Assembly (NCBI RefSeq): GCF_014202215.1
Contig: NZ_JACHGB010000003.1
Coordinates: forward strand, 558,001 to 622,000
Length of the DNA: 64,000 bases
Reading direction: 5' to 3'
From: Quisquiliibacterium transsilvanicum
Lineage (GTDB): Bacteria; Pseudomonadota; Gammaproteobacteria; Burkholderiales; Burkholderiaceae_E
A model generated the notes under the pieces. That model was not told the DNA's origin, did not search any database, and saw nothing but the letters and a program-made list of their open reading frames with translations. The position numbers were made by a program, and so were the translations under genes. This document shows positions 1 to 10,868 of this stretch, in pieces. Numbering within the stretch: position 1 is the first letter of the stretch; every line of letters begins with the position of its first letter.

Positions 1-6
1 GGGCAG

Positions 7-240
7 ATGTTCCTGGAGATCGGCAGCGCAGTGGAGCTGGCGCGCCGGCGGCTGGTCTACGGCGCGCTGCAGCAGGGTCCGTGCACGACGATGACGCTGA
101 GCGCGCTGACCGGGCTGCAGGCCGAAGTGCTCGCGAACACGCTTGCCGCAATGTCCGCGGACCGCCAGATCGAGATCAACCGCAGCGGCCGGCTCGAACG
201 CGTGCAGATCGCCGGGCCCGGTGCCTGCGGGCCGATGTAG
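7..240 (+). CDS. Small hypothetical protein, possible winged-helix fragment
   Basis: I do not recognise this 77-residue product. The reading frame is still open at the first base of the window, so it may be the 3' end of a longer gene that starts outside. The middle part (about residues 15-62) is helix-rich and ends in a short basic strand, which resembles a winged helix-turn-helix fold; that is an impression, not a family match. It ends in TAG and is followed 36 bases later by the convergent clsB gene. No good ribosome binding site is visible for the first ATG, which supports the truncated-gene reading. Confidence 0.45.
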   Translation: MFLEIGSAVELARRRLVYGALQQGPCTTMTLSALTGLQAEVLANTLAAMSADRQIEINRSGRLERVQIAGPGACGPM

Positions 241-276
241 CCCGGATCGCCGCCGTTCGGCTCTGCGCCCCTCGTG

Positions 277-1512
277 TCAGTAGCCGGCGGTGGCGCCGCT
301 CAGCGCGACCGCGAGGCGCAGCAGCTGGTAGGACAGACGGTGCAGCAGCCGCATCGGCCAGGCCCGTCGTGCATGGTGGGAGAGCGCCACCGGGGCGCCG
401 CCCTCGTCGATCGCGGCGAGGATGCGCGCGCGCAGCTGCGCCGCGAAGCCGGCGTCCTCGACGACCACGTTCGCCTCCCGCGCCAGCAGCAGCGAGAACG
501 GATCGATGTTCGACGAACCCACCGTCGCCCAGTCGTCGATCACCGCCACCTTGGCGTGCAGGAAGCTGGCCCGGTACTCGACGATCTCGATGCCGGCGCG
601 CAGCAGTTCGTCGTACATCGCCTGCGAGGCCCAGTGCTGGAGCCGGTACTCGACCCGACCCTGCAGCAGCAGCCGCACCCGCACCCCGCTGGCCGCGGCC
701 GCCTTGAGCGACTCGCGCATCCGCCGCCCGGGAAAGAAATAGGCGTTTGCGATCAGCACCTCGCGCCGCGCGCGGCCGATCGCCCGCAGGTACTGGTTCT
801 CGATCTCGCGGCGGAAGCGGAAGTTGTCGCGCAGGACCAGCATGGCCTCGACGCTGCCCGCCGGCGTGACGTCACCCACCACCGCCGCCGACAGTTCCAT
901 CTGCTCGCGCGCCTGCCTGCGCAGCAGTCGCGAGGGCTGGTTCACGATGGAGAGCTCCCACCAGAGCCGCTGCACCGCGAGCTGCGCGGTGGCTGCGAGC
1001 GGACCCCGCACCCTCACTGCGAAATCGAAACGCGGGGATTCCAGCGCGCCGTGGTTCGGGTCGACGTGATCGTCGAGCAGGTTGATGCCGCCGACGAACA
1101 CCACCTGCCCGTCGATCACCGCGAGCTTCCGGTGCAGGCGCCGCAGGCGCCGCCGGTCGAGCGCAAAGCCGCGCGGCTCGGGCCGGTAGGTTTCCAACGA
1201 CACGCCGCCGGCGGCCAGCATCCGCGCCACTTCCCCGCCGAGCCGCGGCGTGCCGAAGCCGTCGACGACCACCCGCACCTGGACGCCGCGCCGCGCGGCG
1301 GCGGCGAGCGCGGCGGCGACCGCGCGCGCACTCGGGTCGTCGGAGAAGATGTAGGTCTCGAGCGAGACGTGCGCGCGCGCCGCGTCGATCGATTCGATCA
1401 GCGCCGGGAAGAACTCGCCTCCGCCCTCGAGCAGCACCACCTCGTGCCCGCCCTGCCGCACCGGCCTGAGGCTGTCGTACCAGGCGCGGGAAGCGAGGTG
1501 GCGTCGGCTCAT
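277..1512 (-). CDS. clsB: Cardiolipin synthase, ClsB type (phospholipase D family)
   Basis: Membrane-associated enzyme that makes cardiolipin from phosphatidylglycerol and a second phospholipid. The 411-residue product carries the two phospholipase D HKD motifs: HRKLAVID followed by GGIN in the first half, and HAKVAVID followed by GSSNID in the second. Its length fits ClsB rather than the longer ClsA, and there is no N-terminal pair of membrane segments. The ATG overlaps the stop of the upstream EEP-family gene by ATGA, so the two are translationally coupled. This mirrors the Escherichia coli ybhP-clsB pair, which strongly supports the call. The frame stays open well upstream of this ATG, but that extension overlaps the EEP gene and has no family similarity. 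Confidence 0.93.
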   Translation of the reverse strand: MSRRHLASRAWYDSLRPVRQGGHEVVLLEGGGEFFPALIESIDAARAHVSLETYIFSDDPSARAVAAALAAAARRGVQVRVVVDGFGTPRLGGEVARMLAAGGVSLETYRPEPRGFALDRRRLRRLHRKLAVIDGQVVFVGGINLLDDHVDPNHGALESPRFDFAVRVRGPLAATAQLAVQRLWWELSIVNQPSRLLRRQAREQMELSAAVVGDVTPAGSVEAMLVLRDNFRFRREIENQYLRAIGRARREVLIANAYFFPGRRMRESLKAAAASGVRVRLLLQGRVEYRLQHWASQAMYDELLRAGIEIVEYRASFLHAKVAVIDDWATVGSSNIDPFSLLLAREANVVVEDAGFAAQLRARILAAIDEGGAPVALSHHARRAWPMRLLHRLSYQLLRLAVALSGATAGY

Positions 1513-2429
1513 GGGTGCAGGGAAAGGTCCGCCACCAGGGGGCTGTGGTCGGAGAGTTGCGCCCATTCCGGTCCGCGCAGCACCTGCGCTGCGCTGATCC
1601 GGAAGCCGCGCGTGTAGATCCGGTCCATGCGCAGCCAGGGAACCAGCGCCGGATAGGTGCGTGCCGTGCGGACCATCCTCGGCAGGCGGGCGACCCTGTC
1701 CTGCGCCTCCTGCCCCGGCGACAGGCTCCGGTCGCGGACGAAATGGGCCACCCGCTCGGTGACGCCCCGCGGCCTGGCGACGTCGAAGACCTCCTGGACG
1801 CCCAGCCGTTCGGCGAAGCGCTGCGACAGCTGGTTGCGCCAGTCGTTGAAGTCGCCGGCGATGATCAGCGGGGCATCCGCCGCCACCTCGCGGTCGATCC
1901 AGTCGATCAGCACCTGCGCCTGGCGCTCCCGGCTGCGCGCGAACAGGCCGAAGTGCACGACGAAGCAATGCGCCTGCCGCCCCTGGAGCGTGACCAGGCA
2001 GTGCAGGATGCCGCGCTTCTCGAGCGCGTGGTCGGACACGTCGCGATTCTCGAGGCCGACGATGGGGAACCTCGACAGCAGCGCGTTGCCATGATGACCG
2101 TGCAGGTAGGTGGCGTTCTGCCCATAGGCCACCTCGAAACTGTGCTTGAGCGTGGGTGAGCGGGCCAGGAACTGGTCCTGCGGCTCGACCGGCCAGTGCT
2201 CGAAGCGCTGGGCATTGCGTTCATGGCGGCCCTGGACCTCCTGCAGGAAGACCAGGTCGGCCTGCAGGTCGTGCAGCCGGGCGCGCAGCTCGTGGATGCG
2301 CGGCACGCGGCGCAGCCCGAACAGGTCGCGGACCACGCCCTTGTGGATGTTGTAGGTGGCCACCCGCAGGCTGAGGTCGGAGTCGGCGGCCTTGGGCGCC
2401 TTGCGGCTGCTGGCGCCCGTTTCAGCCAT
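1509..2429 (-). CDS. Endonuclease/exonuclease/phosphatase family protein (YbhP-like)
   Basis: A 306-residue metal-dependent hydrolase of the EEP superfamily. Visible family motifs are ATYNIHKG near residue 24, FLQEV (metal-binding Glu), GDFND in the middle and SDHSP at the end (catalytic Asp-His). The start is placed at the ATG just inside the end of nudB (8-base overlap), because the upstream extension is arginine-rich shadow sequence. The gene is coupled to clsB by an ATGA overlap, as ybhP is to clsB in enterobacteria. The substrate is not known; a phosphodiesterase acting near membrane lipid synthesis is an inference from the pairing. Confidence 0.85.
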   Translation of the reverse strand: MAETGASSRKAPKAADSDLSLRVATYNIHKGVVRDLFGLRRVPRIHELRARLHDLQADLVFLQEVQGRHERNAQRFEHWPVEPQDQFLARSPTLKHSFEVAYGQNATYLHGHHGNALLSRFPIVGLENRDVSDHALEKRGILHCLVTLQGRQAHCFVVHFGLFARSRERQAQVLIDWIDREVAADAPLIIAGDFNDWRNQLSQRFAERLGVQEVFDVARPRGVTERVAHFVRDRSLSPGQEAQDRVARLPRMVRTARTYPALVPWLRMDRIYTRGFRISAAQVLRGPEWAQLSDHSPLVADLSLHP

Positions 2430-2910
2430 CGGCGCGCCCCGCTGCCGCCGCCCCTGCCGCATTGCTGCCCCGGATACGGGCCGGCAATGCGCGGATGGCC
2501 TCCACGTTGGACAGGGAGAAGCAGCGCTCGGCCGCCTGCTCCCAGGGCAGCCACGCGAAGGCCAGGTGCTCGCGCGGCGCCAGCCGCACCGGCAGGGGCT
2601 CCGGCACCAGCAGCCCGAAGACATGCTCGGTGTTGTGCGTGACGCCCTCGGGATAGCGATGGCGCCAGGTCGGGTAGATCTCGTAGCGGTTCTGCAGCTG
2701 CCAGTCGCGCAGGACGTGCCGGCCGGCGTCGATGCCCGTCTCCTCGAGCACCTCGCGCCGGCAGGTCTCTTCGAGCGGCTCGTCCGCCCGATCGACGCTG
2801 CCGGTGACCGACTGCCAGAACCCGGGGTGATCGGCCCGCTCGAGCAGCAGCACGCGCAGGTCGGGCGTGTGGATCACGACCAGGACGGAAACGGGAATCT
2901 TGTTGCCCAC
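2422..2910 (-). CDS. nudB: Dihydroneopterin triphosphate diphosphatase (Nudix)
   Basis: Removes pyrophosphate from dihydroneopterin triphosphate in folate synthesis. The 162-residue protein has a complete Nudix box: a Gly at the start of GSVDRADE, then REVLEETG with the metal-binding glutamates, at about residues 37-60. Length and the WQSVTGSV segment fit NudB. It lies directly downstream of aspS and upstream of the EEP gene, the usual betaproteobacterial order. The C-terminus is an Ala/Gly-rich tail that overlaps the next gene by 8 bases. Another Nudix pyrophosphatase is possible but less likely given the neighbourhood. Confidence 0.88.
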   Translation of the reverse strand: MGNKIPVSVLVVIHTPDLRVLLLERADHPGFWQSVTGSVDRADEPLEETCRREVLEETGIDAGRHVLRDWQLQNRYEIYPTWRHRYPEGVTHNTEHVFGLLVPEPLPVRLAPREHLAFAWLPWEQAAERCFSLSNVEAIRALPARIRGSNAAGAAAAGRADG

Positions 2911-2989
2911 GAGCTTCCCTCTGTGCGACGGCCGCCGATGCGGCCCGCCGCCATCCTACAGCCTGCGGGCCGCGCTCCGCCCTGACCCG

Positions 2990-4786
2990 TCAAGCCTTGG
3001 TCGCTTCGACCTGGCGCAGCCGGATGTGCAGCTCCTTGAGCTGCTTCTCGTCGACCGCCGACGGCGCCTGCGTGAGCAGGCACTGGGCACGCTGAGTCTT
3101 CGGGAACGCGATCACGTCGCGGATCGACTCGGCGCCGGTCATCATCGTGACGATGCGGTCCAGGCCGAAGGCGATGCCGCCGTGCGGCGGCGCGCCGTAC
3201 TGCAGCGCGTCGAGCAGGAAGCCGAACTTGGCCCGTGCCTCTTCGGCGCCGATGTTCAGCGCGCGGAACACCTTGCTCTGCACCTCTTCGCGGTGGATCC
3301 GCACCGAGCCGCCGCCGATCTCCCAGCCGTTGAGCACCATGTCGTAGGCCTTGGCCAGGCACCTGCCCGGGTCGTCCTGCAGGTAGTCCTCGTGGCCGTC
3401 CTTGGGTGCGGTGAACGGATGATGGCAGGCCACCCAGCGGGCATCTTCCTCGTCGTACTCGAACATCGGGAAGTCGACCACCCACAGCGGCTTCCAGTCG
3501 CCCTGCATCAGTCCGGTGCGGCGGCCGAACTCCGAATGGCCGATGCGGTTGCGCAGCGCGCCGATCGCATCGTTGACCACCTTGGCGCGGTCGGCGCCGA
3601 AAAAGACGATGTCGCCCGACTGCGCGCCGGTGCGCTCGAGGATCGCGGCGATCGCGGCGTCGTGCAGGTTCTTGACGATCGGCGACTGCAGGCCGTCGCG
3701 GCCCTTGGCAGCGTCGTTGACCTTGACGTAGGCCAGGCCCCGGGCGCCGTAGATGCCGACGAACTGCGTGTAGCCGTCGATCTCGCTGCGGCTCATCTCG
3801 CTGCCGCCCGGCACGCGCAGCGCCACCACGCGTCCGCCGTCCATGTTGGCCGCTGCCGAGAACACCTTGAAGTCGACGTCCTTCATGACGTCGGTGAGCT
3901 CGGTAAAGCGCAGCTGCACCCGCAGGTCGGGCTTGTCGGAGCCGTACAGCGCCATCGCCTCGGAGTAAGCCATCTGCGGGAACGGGTCCGGCAGGTCGAC
4001 GCCGATCGCCGCGCGGAAAACGTGGCGGATCATCGTCTCGAAAATATCGCGGATCTCGGTCTCGGACAGGAACGAGGTCTCGCAGTCGATCTGGGTGAAC
4101 TCCGGCTGGCGATCGGCGCGCAGGTCCTCGTCGCGGAAGCACTTCGTGATCTGGTAGTAGCGGTCGAAGCCCGACACCATCAGCAGCTGCTTGAACAGCT
4201 GCGGCGACTGCGGCAGCGCGAAGAACTGCCCGGCGTTGACGCGCGAGGGCACGAGGTAGTCGCGCGCGCCCTCGGGCGTGCTCTTGGTGAGCATCGGCGT
4301 CTCGATGTCGACGAAGCCGAGCGCATCGAGATGCTTGCGCACCTCGATCGCCACCCGGTAGCGCAGCATCAGGTTGCGCTGCATCTGCGGACGGCGCAGG
4401 TCCAGCACCCGGTGCGTCAGGCGCGTGGTCTCGGAGAGGTTCTCGTCGTCGAGCTGGAAGGGCGGCGTCACCGACGGATTCAGGATCTCGAGCTGCTGGC
4501 AGAGGATCTCGATCTCGCCGCTCTTCAGGTTCGAGTTGGTCGTGCCCTCGGGGCGCCTGCGCACCCGCCCGGTGACCTTGACGCAGAACTCGTTGCGGAT
4601 GCGCTCGGCGGTCGCGAAAACCTCCGCCCGGTCCGGATCGCAGACCACCTGCGCCAGGCCCTCACGGTCGCGCAGATCGATGAAGATGACGCCGCCATGG
4701 TCGCGACGCCGGTGGACCCAGCCGAAGAGCGTGACCTCGCGGTCGAGATGCTCAGCCGACACTTGACCGGCGTAACAGGTGCGCAT
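2990..4786 (-). CDS. aspS: Aspartyl-tRNA synthetase
   Basis: Class II synthetase that charges tRNA-Asp. The 598-residue product has the N-terminal OB-fold anticodon domain ([10 protein letters not shown] near residue 23), the class II catalytic core including [18 protein letters not shown] (motif 2), the bacterial GAD insertion in the middle, and motif 3 (GIAFGLDRI) near the C-terminus. Length equals that of the bacterial type. Residue 30 is His in RRDHGG, where Escherichia coli has Leu; a His here is reported in non-discriminating enzymes that also charge tRNA-Asn (see findings). The DUF502 gene ends 35 bases upstream. Confidence 0.98.
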   Translation of the reverse strand: MRTCYAGQVSAEHLDREVTLFGWVHRRRDHGGVIFIDLRDREGLAQVVCDPDRAEVFATAERIRNEFCVKVTGRVRRRPEGTTNSNLKSGEIEILCQQLEILNPSVTPPFQLDDENLSETTRLTHRVLDLRRPQMQRNLMLRYRVAIEVRKHLDALGFVDIETPMLTKSTPEGARDYLVPSRVNAGQFFALPQSPQLFKQLLMVSGFDRYYQITKCFRDEDLRADRQPEFTQIDCETSFLSETEIRDIFETMIRHVFRAAIGVDLPDPFPQMAYSEAMALYGSDKPDLRVQLRFTELTDVMKDVDFKVFSAAANMDGGRVVALRVPGGSEMSRSEIDGYTQFVGIYGARGLAYVKVNDAAKGRDGLQSPIVKNLHDAAIAAILERTGAQSGDIVFFGADRAKVVNDAIGALRNRIGHSEFGRRTGLMQGDWKPLWVVDFPMFEYDEEDARWVACHHPFTAPKDGHEDYLQDDPGRCLAKAYDMVLNGWEIGGGSVRIHREEVQSKVFRALNIGAEEARAKFGFLLDALQYGAPPHGGIAFGLDRIVTMMTGAESIRDVIAFPKTQRAQCLLTQAPSAVDEKQLKELHIRLRQVEATKA

Positions 4787-4821
4787 GCTTTTGTTCTCCA
4801 GGAAAACGGGGACGGCGCCGA

Positions 4822-5499
4822 TCAGGCGCGCGGAGTTTGGCCGGGCGCGGCGGGGCGGTGCGGATAGACGACGCCCGGACGGGCGACCGGGGCGACCACC
4901 CCCATCGAGACCACGTACTTGAGCGCCTCGTCGACGCTCATCTGCAGCACGATCACCTCGTCGCGCGGGACCATCAGGAAGAAACCGGAGGTGGGGTTCG
5001 GCGTGGTCGGCACGTACACCGAAACCATCTCCTGGACGATGTGCGCCCGCACTTCATCCGCCGGCGAGCCGGTCTGGAAGCCGATGGTCCAGACGCCGGC
5101 GCGGGGATACTGGACGAGCAGCGCCTTGCGAAAGGCCTGCCCGTTCGGCGAGAGCACGGTGTCGCTCACCTGCTTCACGCTCGAGTAGATGGAGCGCACG
5201 ATGGGAATCCGCGCAAGCACCGCCTCCCAGACGCGAACCAGCGCCTCGCCGATGAAATTGCGCACCAGCAGGCCGGTGCCGAAGATGATCAGCAGCGTGA
5301 GGATGACGCCCAGGCCGGGAATGCGCCGGCCGAACAGCACCTCCGGCTGCAGCCCGGCGGGCAGCAGCAGCAGGCTCTGGTCCATGGTGCCGACGATGAA
5401 GCCCAGCACCCACAGCGTGATGACCAGGGGCACCAGCAGCAGCAGCCCGGCAACGAAGTAGCTGCGGATGGAGGCCTTGTGGGGCGATGGCGTGTTGAT
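4822..5499 (-). CDS. DUF502 family membrane protein, probable ATC start
   Basis: Conserved inner-membrane protein of unknown function. Two hydrophobic segments are visible: one near the N-terminus ([20 protein letters not shown]) and one further on ([18 protein letters not shown]). The conserved [15 protein letters not shown] and [11 protein letters not shown] segments identify the family. The first membrane segment only makes sense if translation begins upstream of the in-frame GTG at 5433. The best fit is ATC at 5497-5499 with a GAGAGGA ribosome site six bases before it, giving 225 residues starting [10 protein letters not shown]; no ATG, GTG or TTG exists in frame between there and the preceding stop at 5539. 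If GTG 5433 is used the protein has 203 residues and loses half of the first membrane segment. Confidence 0.85.
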   Translation of the reverse strand: MNTPSPHKASIRSYFVAGLLLLVPLVITLWVLGFIVGTMDQSLLLLPAGLQPEVLFGRRIPGLGVILTLLIIFGTGLLVRNFIGEALVRVWEAVLARIPIVRSIYSSVKQVSDTVLSPNGQAFRKALLVQYPRAGVWTIGFQTGSPADEVRAHIVQEMVSVYVPTTPNPTSGFFLMVPRDEVIVLQMSVDEALKYVVSMGVVAPVARPGVVYPHRPAAPGQTPRA

Positions 5500-5538
5500 G
5501 GCGTTTCCTCTCGCACGCGGGCGGCGCCCGCGCAGGAA

Positions 5539-5889
5539 TCAGGCGGGCTTGGTGGCGGGCGCTGCTGCAGGCGCTGGCGAAGGAGCGGCTGCCGGCGCAG
5601 CCGCCGGCGCGGCTGCCGTGCTTGCCGGCGCAGCGGCGGGCACCGCCGCCGACGCCGGCGTGCCGGCTCCGCCCTCGCCGGCTTCGCCGCCGGCGGCGGG
5701 CTTGGCCTTGTCGCGGAAGTCGGTCACGTACCAGCCGCTGCCCTTGAGCTGGAAGGCCGGGGCAGTGAGCCGCTTGTTGAACGATTGCTGCCCGCAGGTC
5801 GGGCATTCGGTCAGGGGCGGGTCGGCGCGCTTCTGGAGCACGTCCTTCTCGAACCCGCAGCTGTCGCAGCGATAGGCGAAGATCGGCAT
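5539..5889 (-). CDS. FmdB-type zinc ribbon protein
   Basis: A 116-residue protein with an N-terminal zinc ribbon. MPIFAYRCDSCG and a later CPTCG supply four cysteines within the first 45 residues, as in the FmdB/CxxC_CxxC_SSSS regulatory family. The last 55 residues are an Ala/Pro-rich low-complexity tail, probably disordered. The start is set at MPIFAYRC, the family's standard beginning, although the frame is open further upstream. It precedes DUF502 and aspS, a conserved order in Burkholderiales. The function of this family is poorly known; a regulatory role comes from the family name only. Confidence 0.85.
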   Translation of the reverse strand: MPIFAYRCDSCGFEKDVLQKRADPPLTECPTCGQQSFNKRLTAPAFQLKGSGWYVTDFRDKAKPAAGGEAGEGGAGTPASAAVPAAAPASTAAAPAAAPAAAPSPAPAAAPATKPA

Positions 5890-5923
5890 GTCGGTATTTG
5901 CCCTGAGTTTCGGGAAACCTTTG

Positions 5924-5929
5924 ATTGTA
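5924..5929 (-). promoter_or_regulatory. Possible -10 box for the FmdB-DUF502-aspS run
   Basis: On the minus strand TACAAT lies about 35 bases before the FmdB start codon. No convincing -35 box is found at 16-18 bases; a TTGCGT sits 20 bases upstream, which is too far. The call rests on the -10 match and position only. Confidence 0.3.
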
Positions 5930-5974
5930 GTTGGAAAACCTCGCTTTCCACGCAACGGCCCTGTGTCCGGTTCA

Positions 5975-6003
5975 TTGCGGTGCGGTTTCTCCACCGGTAT
6001 AGT
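5975..6003 (+). promoter_or_regulatory. Predicted sigma-70 promoter for gdhA
   Basis: TTGCGG at 5975-5980 and TATAGT at 5998-6003 are separated by 17 bases, a good housekeeping promoter layout. It would give a leader of roughly 165 bases before gdhA. The 284-base divergent region 5890-6173 holds this and the FmdB -10 box; no riboswitch-like structure was recognised in the leader. Confidence 0.45.
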
Positions 6004-6173
6004 CTCGGGCGCACCGCTCCGGTGCTGCGCGCCGGCGCCCAGGGTTCCGCTTCTCGTCTCCCTGCATCTTCATCGGGCTCCTGCCGACCAGGCAGGCCGC
6101 CACGCACCGGGCGTGCCGCAATCCGCGGCACCGGGAGCTCAGGAAGAACCAGGGACCAGAAAGGGAACCGTCG

Positions 6174-7510
<1,337 letters not shown>

Positions 7511-7517
<7 letters not shown>

Positions 7518-9469
7518 TCGAGGCCTGAACACGCGCCTGCCGCCTGCGCCGGCGGGCGCGGCGGCACGGCGCCGGTCATCCAGCGGCGGTTCCGGGTGAA
7601 GCGGGTGAAGCCGCTCCGATCCAGGTACTCCAGCACCTCGATCGTCAGGTTCCGGCCGATGCCGGAACGGTCGCGAAATGCCGCAGCGTCGAAGCTTCCG
7701 TCCGCCGACTCCGCGGACAGCGTCCGCGCCGTCTCGACCAGCGCGTTGATGGTGGCCGGCAGGAAGAACCGGTTGGGCGCGATCCGCACCAGCTGACCGG
7801 TGCGCGCGATGCGATCCAGCGATTCGAGCAGGGCGGCGCGCTCGGCGCCGAGCGATGCGGCGAGTTCGCCGACGATCGGCGGGCGCAGGCCCGCGCCCGC
7901 CAGAAGCTCCCTCACCCGCGTCAGCAGCGCCGCATCCTCCGGCGGCAGCTTGGGGACGTGCCCGGGGCGCCGCAGGCTGGGGCCGTCGCGGACCAGTGCC
8001 GACTCCGCGAGCAGCGAGCGCAGCGCGGCGCGCGAGGCCGGCGTCGGCCGGCGCAGGCCGGCCTCGGCCGCCAGCGCTGCCTCGGTCGGGCCGAGCCGCT
8101 CGGGGTGCCGTGCGTGACTGGCGTCGAGCGCCTCCAGTTGCCGCGCGCGCAGCGCCTCCCAGGCGGCGGGCGCGAGCGCCCATTCGCCGGCGTCCGCATC
8201 CCGGAAGCGCTGCATCGGCACGCCGGCAGCCAGGCGGGCGGCCTCGTCGCCATCCAGGTTCCAGGCGCGCTCGAAGCGGTCGAGCCGGACGCCCTCCGGC
8301 GTCGCGGCCAGCAGCGCGCCGAGCGCCTCATGCGGCTCCTCGCGCTCCATCGCCCGCAAGGCTGCGATCCGCGCCGGACTGCCGCGGCCGCGCTGCACCC
8401 CGAAGGGATCGAGCACCAGGCCGCCGCCCAGGGTGCGCCGCGCGGCAGGATCCCTGATCACGAAACGGTCGCCGCGCAGCGCGCACAGCGGCGCTTCGGG
8501 CACGAGCTGCGCCAGCGCCCGCTCGCCGGGGTGCAGGCTGCGGCCGTCGGCCAGCGCAACGCGCGCATTGCAGACCCCCGAACCGAGGTGCAGCTGCACC
8601 GGCGCCCAATGGGGCAGCGGTCCGGGCGCATCGGCGAGCAGATCGACCCGGACGTCGATGCGATCGGTGGGCGCGTGCGCCCGCGGCGCCACCAGCCAGT
8701 CTCCGCGCGAGATCTCCGCCTTTCGCAGGTCAGCACCGGCGAGGTTGAGGGCGCAGCGCTGCCCGGCGCTCGCCGCGCCGGCCGGCCGGCCCTGCGCATG
8801 GATCGCGCGGACCCGCACTTCGATGCCCCGGGGCGACAGCAGCAGGGACTCGCCCAGCTCGGCCCGCCCGGAGAACACCGCCCCGGTCACCACCAGCCCG
8901 GCGCCGGCCAGCGTGAAGCTGCGATCGATCGACAGACGGAAATTCCCGGACGGCGGGCGGGCCGCGCGCGCGCCGTCCTCCGCGGCCAGGTGCGCGCGCA
9001 GCTGCGCCACCCCCTCGCCCGTGGGCGTGGCCACCGGAAACAGCGGCGCGCCGGCCAGCGGCCCCCCGGCCAGCGCGGCGTCGATCTCGGCGCGCGCCTG
9101 CTCGAGCCGCTGCGGCGAGACCCGGTCGACCTTGGTCAGCGCGACGGCGCCGCGGCGCACGCCCAGCAGGCCGAGGATCGCCACGTGCTCCAGGGTCTGC
9201 GGCATCGGCCCGTCGTCCGCGGCAACCACGAGCAGCGCGAAGTCGATCGCAGCCACCCCCGCGAGCATGTTGCGCAGGAAGCGCTCGTGGCCGGGCACGT
9301 CGACGAAGCCGACCGGCAGCGCCCCGCCCAGGTCCGCATACGCGAACCCCAGGTCGATCGACATGCCCCTGCGCCGCTCCTCCTCGAGGCGATCGGTGTC
9401 GACCCCAGTGAGGGCGCGCACCAGGCTGGTCTTGCCATGGTCCACGTGACCCGCGGTCGCGACGATCAT
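7511..9469 (-). CDS. selB: Selenocysteine-specific elongation factor SelB
   Basis: GTPase that delivers Sec-tRNA to UGA codons followed by a SECIS hairpin. The 652-residue product starts directly with GHVDHGKTS (G1), then DVPGHERF (G3) and TKVD (G4). Two EF-Tu-like domains follow, and the C-terminal third has the winged-helix repeats that bind SECIS RNA (about residues 390-630). The usual partner selA is not beside it: the upstream neighbour is a CoA-transferase gene. No selenoprotein gene was recognised in the window. The 5' region contains a 25-base direct repeat. The C-terminus overlaps gdhA by 7 bases. Confidence 0.95.
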
Positions 9470-9480
9470 GGCGCGACTGC

Positions 9481-9544
9481 CGGATCCGCTGGCACGCGGC
9501 CGCCCAGGAGCGTGGCAAACGGACCCGCTGGCACGCGGCCGCCC
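9481..9544. repeat. Two-copy 25-bp direct repeat upstream of selB
   Basis: Two copies of a 25-base sequence containing GCTGGCACGCGGCCGCCC lie at 9481-9505 and 9520-9544. They differ at one base (GGATCC versus GGACCC) and are offset by 39 bases. They fill most of the 94-base gap between the CoA-transferase stop and the selB start, so the second copy ends 11 bases before the selB ATG when read on the minus strand. Confidence 0.85.
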
Positions 9545-9563
9545 TGAGGCGCAGCGGCGCTCG

Positions 9564-10757
9564 TCAAGCGACCAGCACGCCCTTGCCGGCCAGCTCCTCG
9601 ATGCGCTCTTCGGACATGCCCATGAACTCGCGCATCACCTGCACGGTGTGCTCGCCCAGCCTGGGCGAAGGCGTGCGCACCTTGCCGGGCGTCCGGGACA
9701 GCCGCATCGGCACGCCGACGATCCGGACCTTGCCCGCCCTCGGGTGGTCCATCTCCACCAGCGAGCCGCGCGCCTTCACCTGCGGGTGCTCGACCAGGGT
9801 GGCGATGTCGTTGATGGCGCCGACCGGGATGCCGTGCTCGAGCATCAGCGCCTCCCATTCCTCGTAGCTGCGCTCGAGCAGGATGCCCTGCAGCAGTTCG
9901 ATCAGCGCCGGCGCATTGCCGATGCGGTCCGAGTTGCGCCGGAAGCGCGGATCGGTGGCGAGTTCCGGATGCCCGATCGCCGGGCAGAAGATCTTCCAGA
10001 GCTTCTCGCTGCCGACCGCCAGCGCGATGTCGCGTGTCTGCGTGTGGAAGGTCTGGTAGGGCAGCAGCGCCGAATAGGCGGTGCCCATCGGCTTGGGGAG
10101 GATGCCGTCGGCCAGGTAGTTGCCGATCATGATGCCGAGCAGCGACATCTGCCCCTCCATCATGGAGACGTCGATCGACTGGCCTTCGCCGGTCTTGTCC
10201 TTGACCCGCAGCGCCATCAGGATGCCGATGGCAGCGTTCATTCCCGCGGTGAGGTCGGCAACCGAGACGCCGCAGCGCACGCCCGAGCCGCCGGGCTCGC
10301 CGGTGACGCTGATCATGCCGCTCTCGGCCTGCAGGATCAGGTCGAGCGCCGGGCGGTCGCGATAGGGGCCGTCCTGGCCGAAGCCCGAGACCGAGCAGTA
10401 GATGATTCCCGGGTTGTGCTGGCGCGCCGCCTCGTAGTCGATGCCGAGCTTCGCGAGGGTGCCGGTGCGGTAGTTCTCGAGCACCACGTCGGCCTTCTTC
10501 ACCATCTCGAAGAACAGCTCGCGGCCTTCGTCGGACTTCAGGTCGATGCACACGCCCTCTTTGTTGCGGTGCAGGCTGACGAAGTAGGAGGTGTCGTGCT
10601 CGGTCATCGGCACGCCCCAGGCGCGAGCGATGTCGCCGGTGGGCGGCTCGATCTTGATGACGCGGGCGCCGAAGTCGCCAAGCATCGTCGAGCAGAAGGG
10701 CCCGGCCAGCGCGTGGCTGAGGTCCAGGATGGTGATGTCTTCGAGCGGTGCGTTCAA
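9564..10757 (-). CDS. Family III CoA-transferase (CaiB/BaiF), TTG start
   Basis: Transfers CoA between carboxylic acids. The 397-residue protein shows the family's N-terminal LDLSHALAGPFCSTMLGDFGA, the KIEPPTGD and NRNKEGV-like loop, and PALDLILQAESG carrying the catalytic Asp. The start is placed at TTG (10757), preceded by a GAGG ribosome site; the open frame continues upstream to an ATG, but that extension has no family similarity. It sits between selB and ssb on the same strand. The substrates cannot be deduced from the sequence. Confidence 0.88.
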   Translation of the reverse strand: MNAPLEDITILDLSHALAGPFCSTMLGDFGARVIKIEPPTGDIARAWGVPMTEHDTSYFVSLHRNKEGVCIDLKSDEGRELFFEMVKKADVVLENYRTGTLAKLGIDYEAARQHNPGIIYCSVSGFGQDGPYRDRPALDLILQAESGMISVTGEPGGSGVRCGVSVADLTAGMNAAIGILMALRVKDKTGEGQSIDVSMMEGQMSLLGIMIGNYLADGILPKPMGTAYSALLPYQTFHTQTRDIALAVGSEKLWKIFCPAIGHPELATDPRFRRNSDRIGNAPALIELLQGILLERSYEEWEALMLEHGIPVGAINDIATLVEHPQVKARGSLVEMDHPRAGKVRIVGVPMRLSRTPGKVRTPSPRLGEHTVQVMREFMGMSEERIEELAGKGVLVA

Positions 10758-10803
10758 GCTTCGACCTCGCGGGGATGCGGCAATTCGGGGATCGGCAACA
10801 TTC

Positions 10804-10842
10804 GAAGAAAAACGGCCTGGAGTCAATGGACCCCAGGCCGTT
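10804..10842 (-). terminator. Rho-independent terminator of ssb
   Basis: A 10-base-pair stem, AACGGCCTGG paired with CCAGGCCGTT (10811-10820 with 10833-10842), is followed on the minus strand by TTTTTCTTC. It lies 27 bases after the ssb stop and separates ssb from the CoA-transferase gene. Confidence 0.85.
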
Positions 10843-10868
10843 CTCGCGTGCCGGCGATGCGATGCGGG

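Noticed and set aside
2867-4867. A 666-codon frame opposite aspS
   Set aside because: Antisense shadow of aspS; composition is biased and there is no recognisable family.
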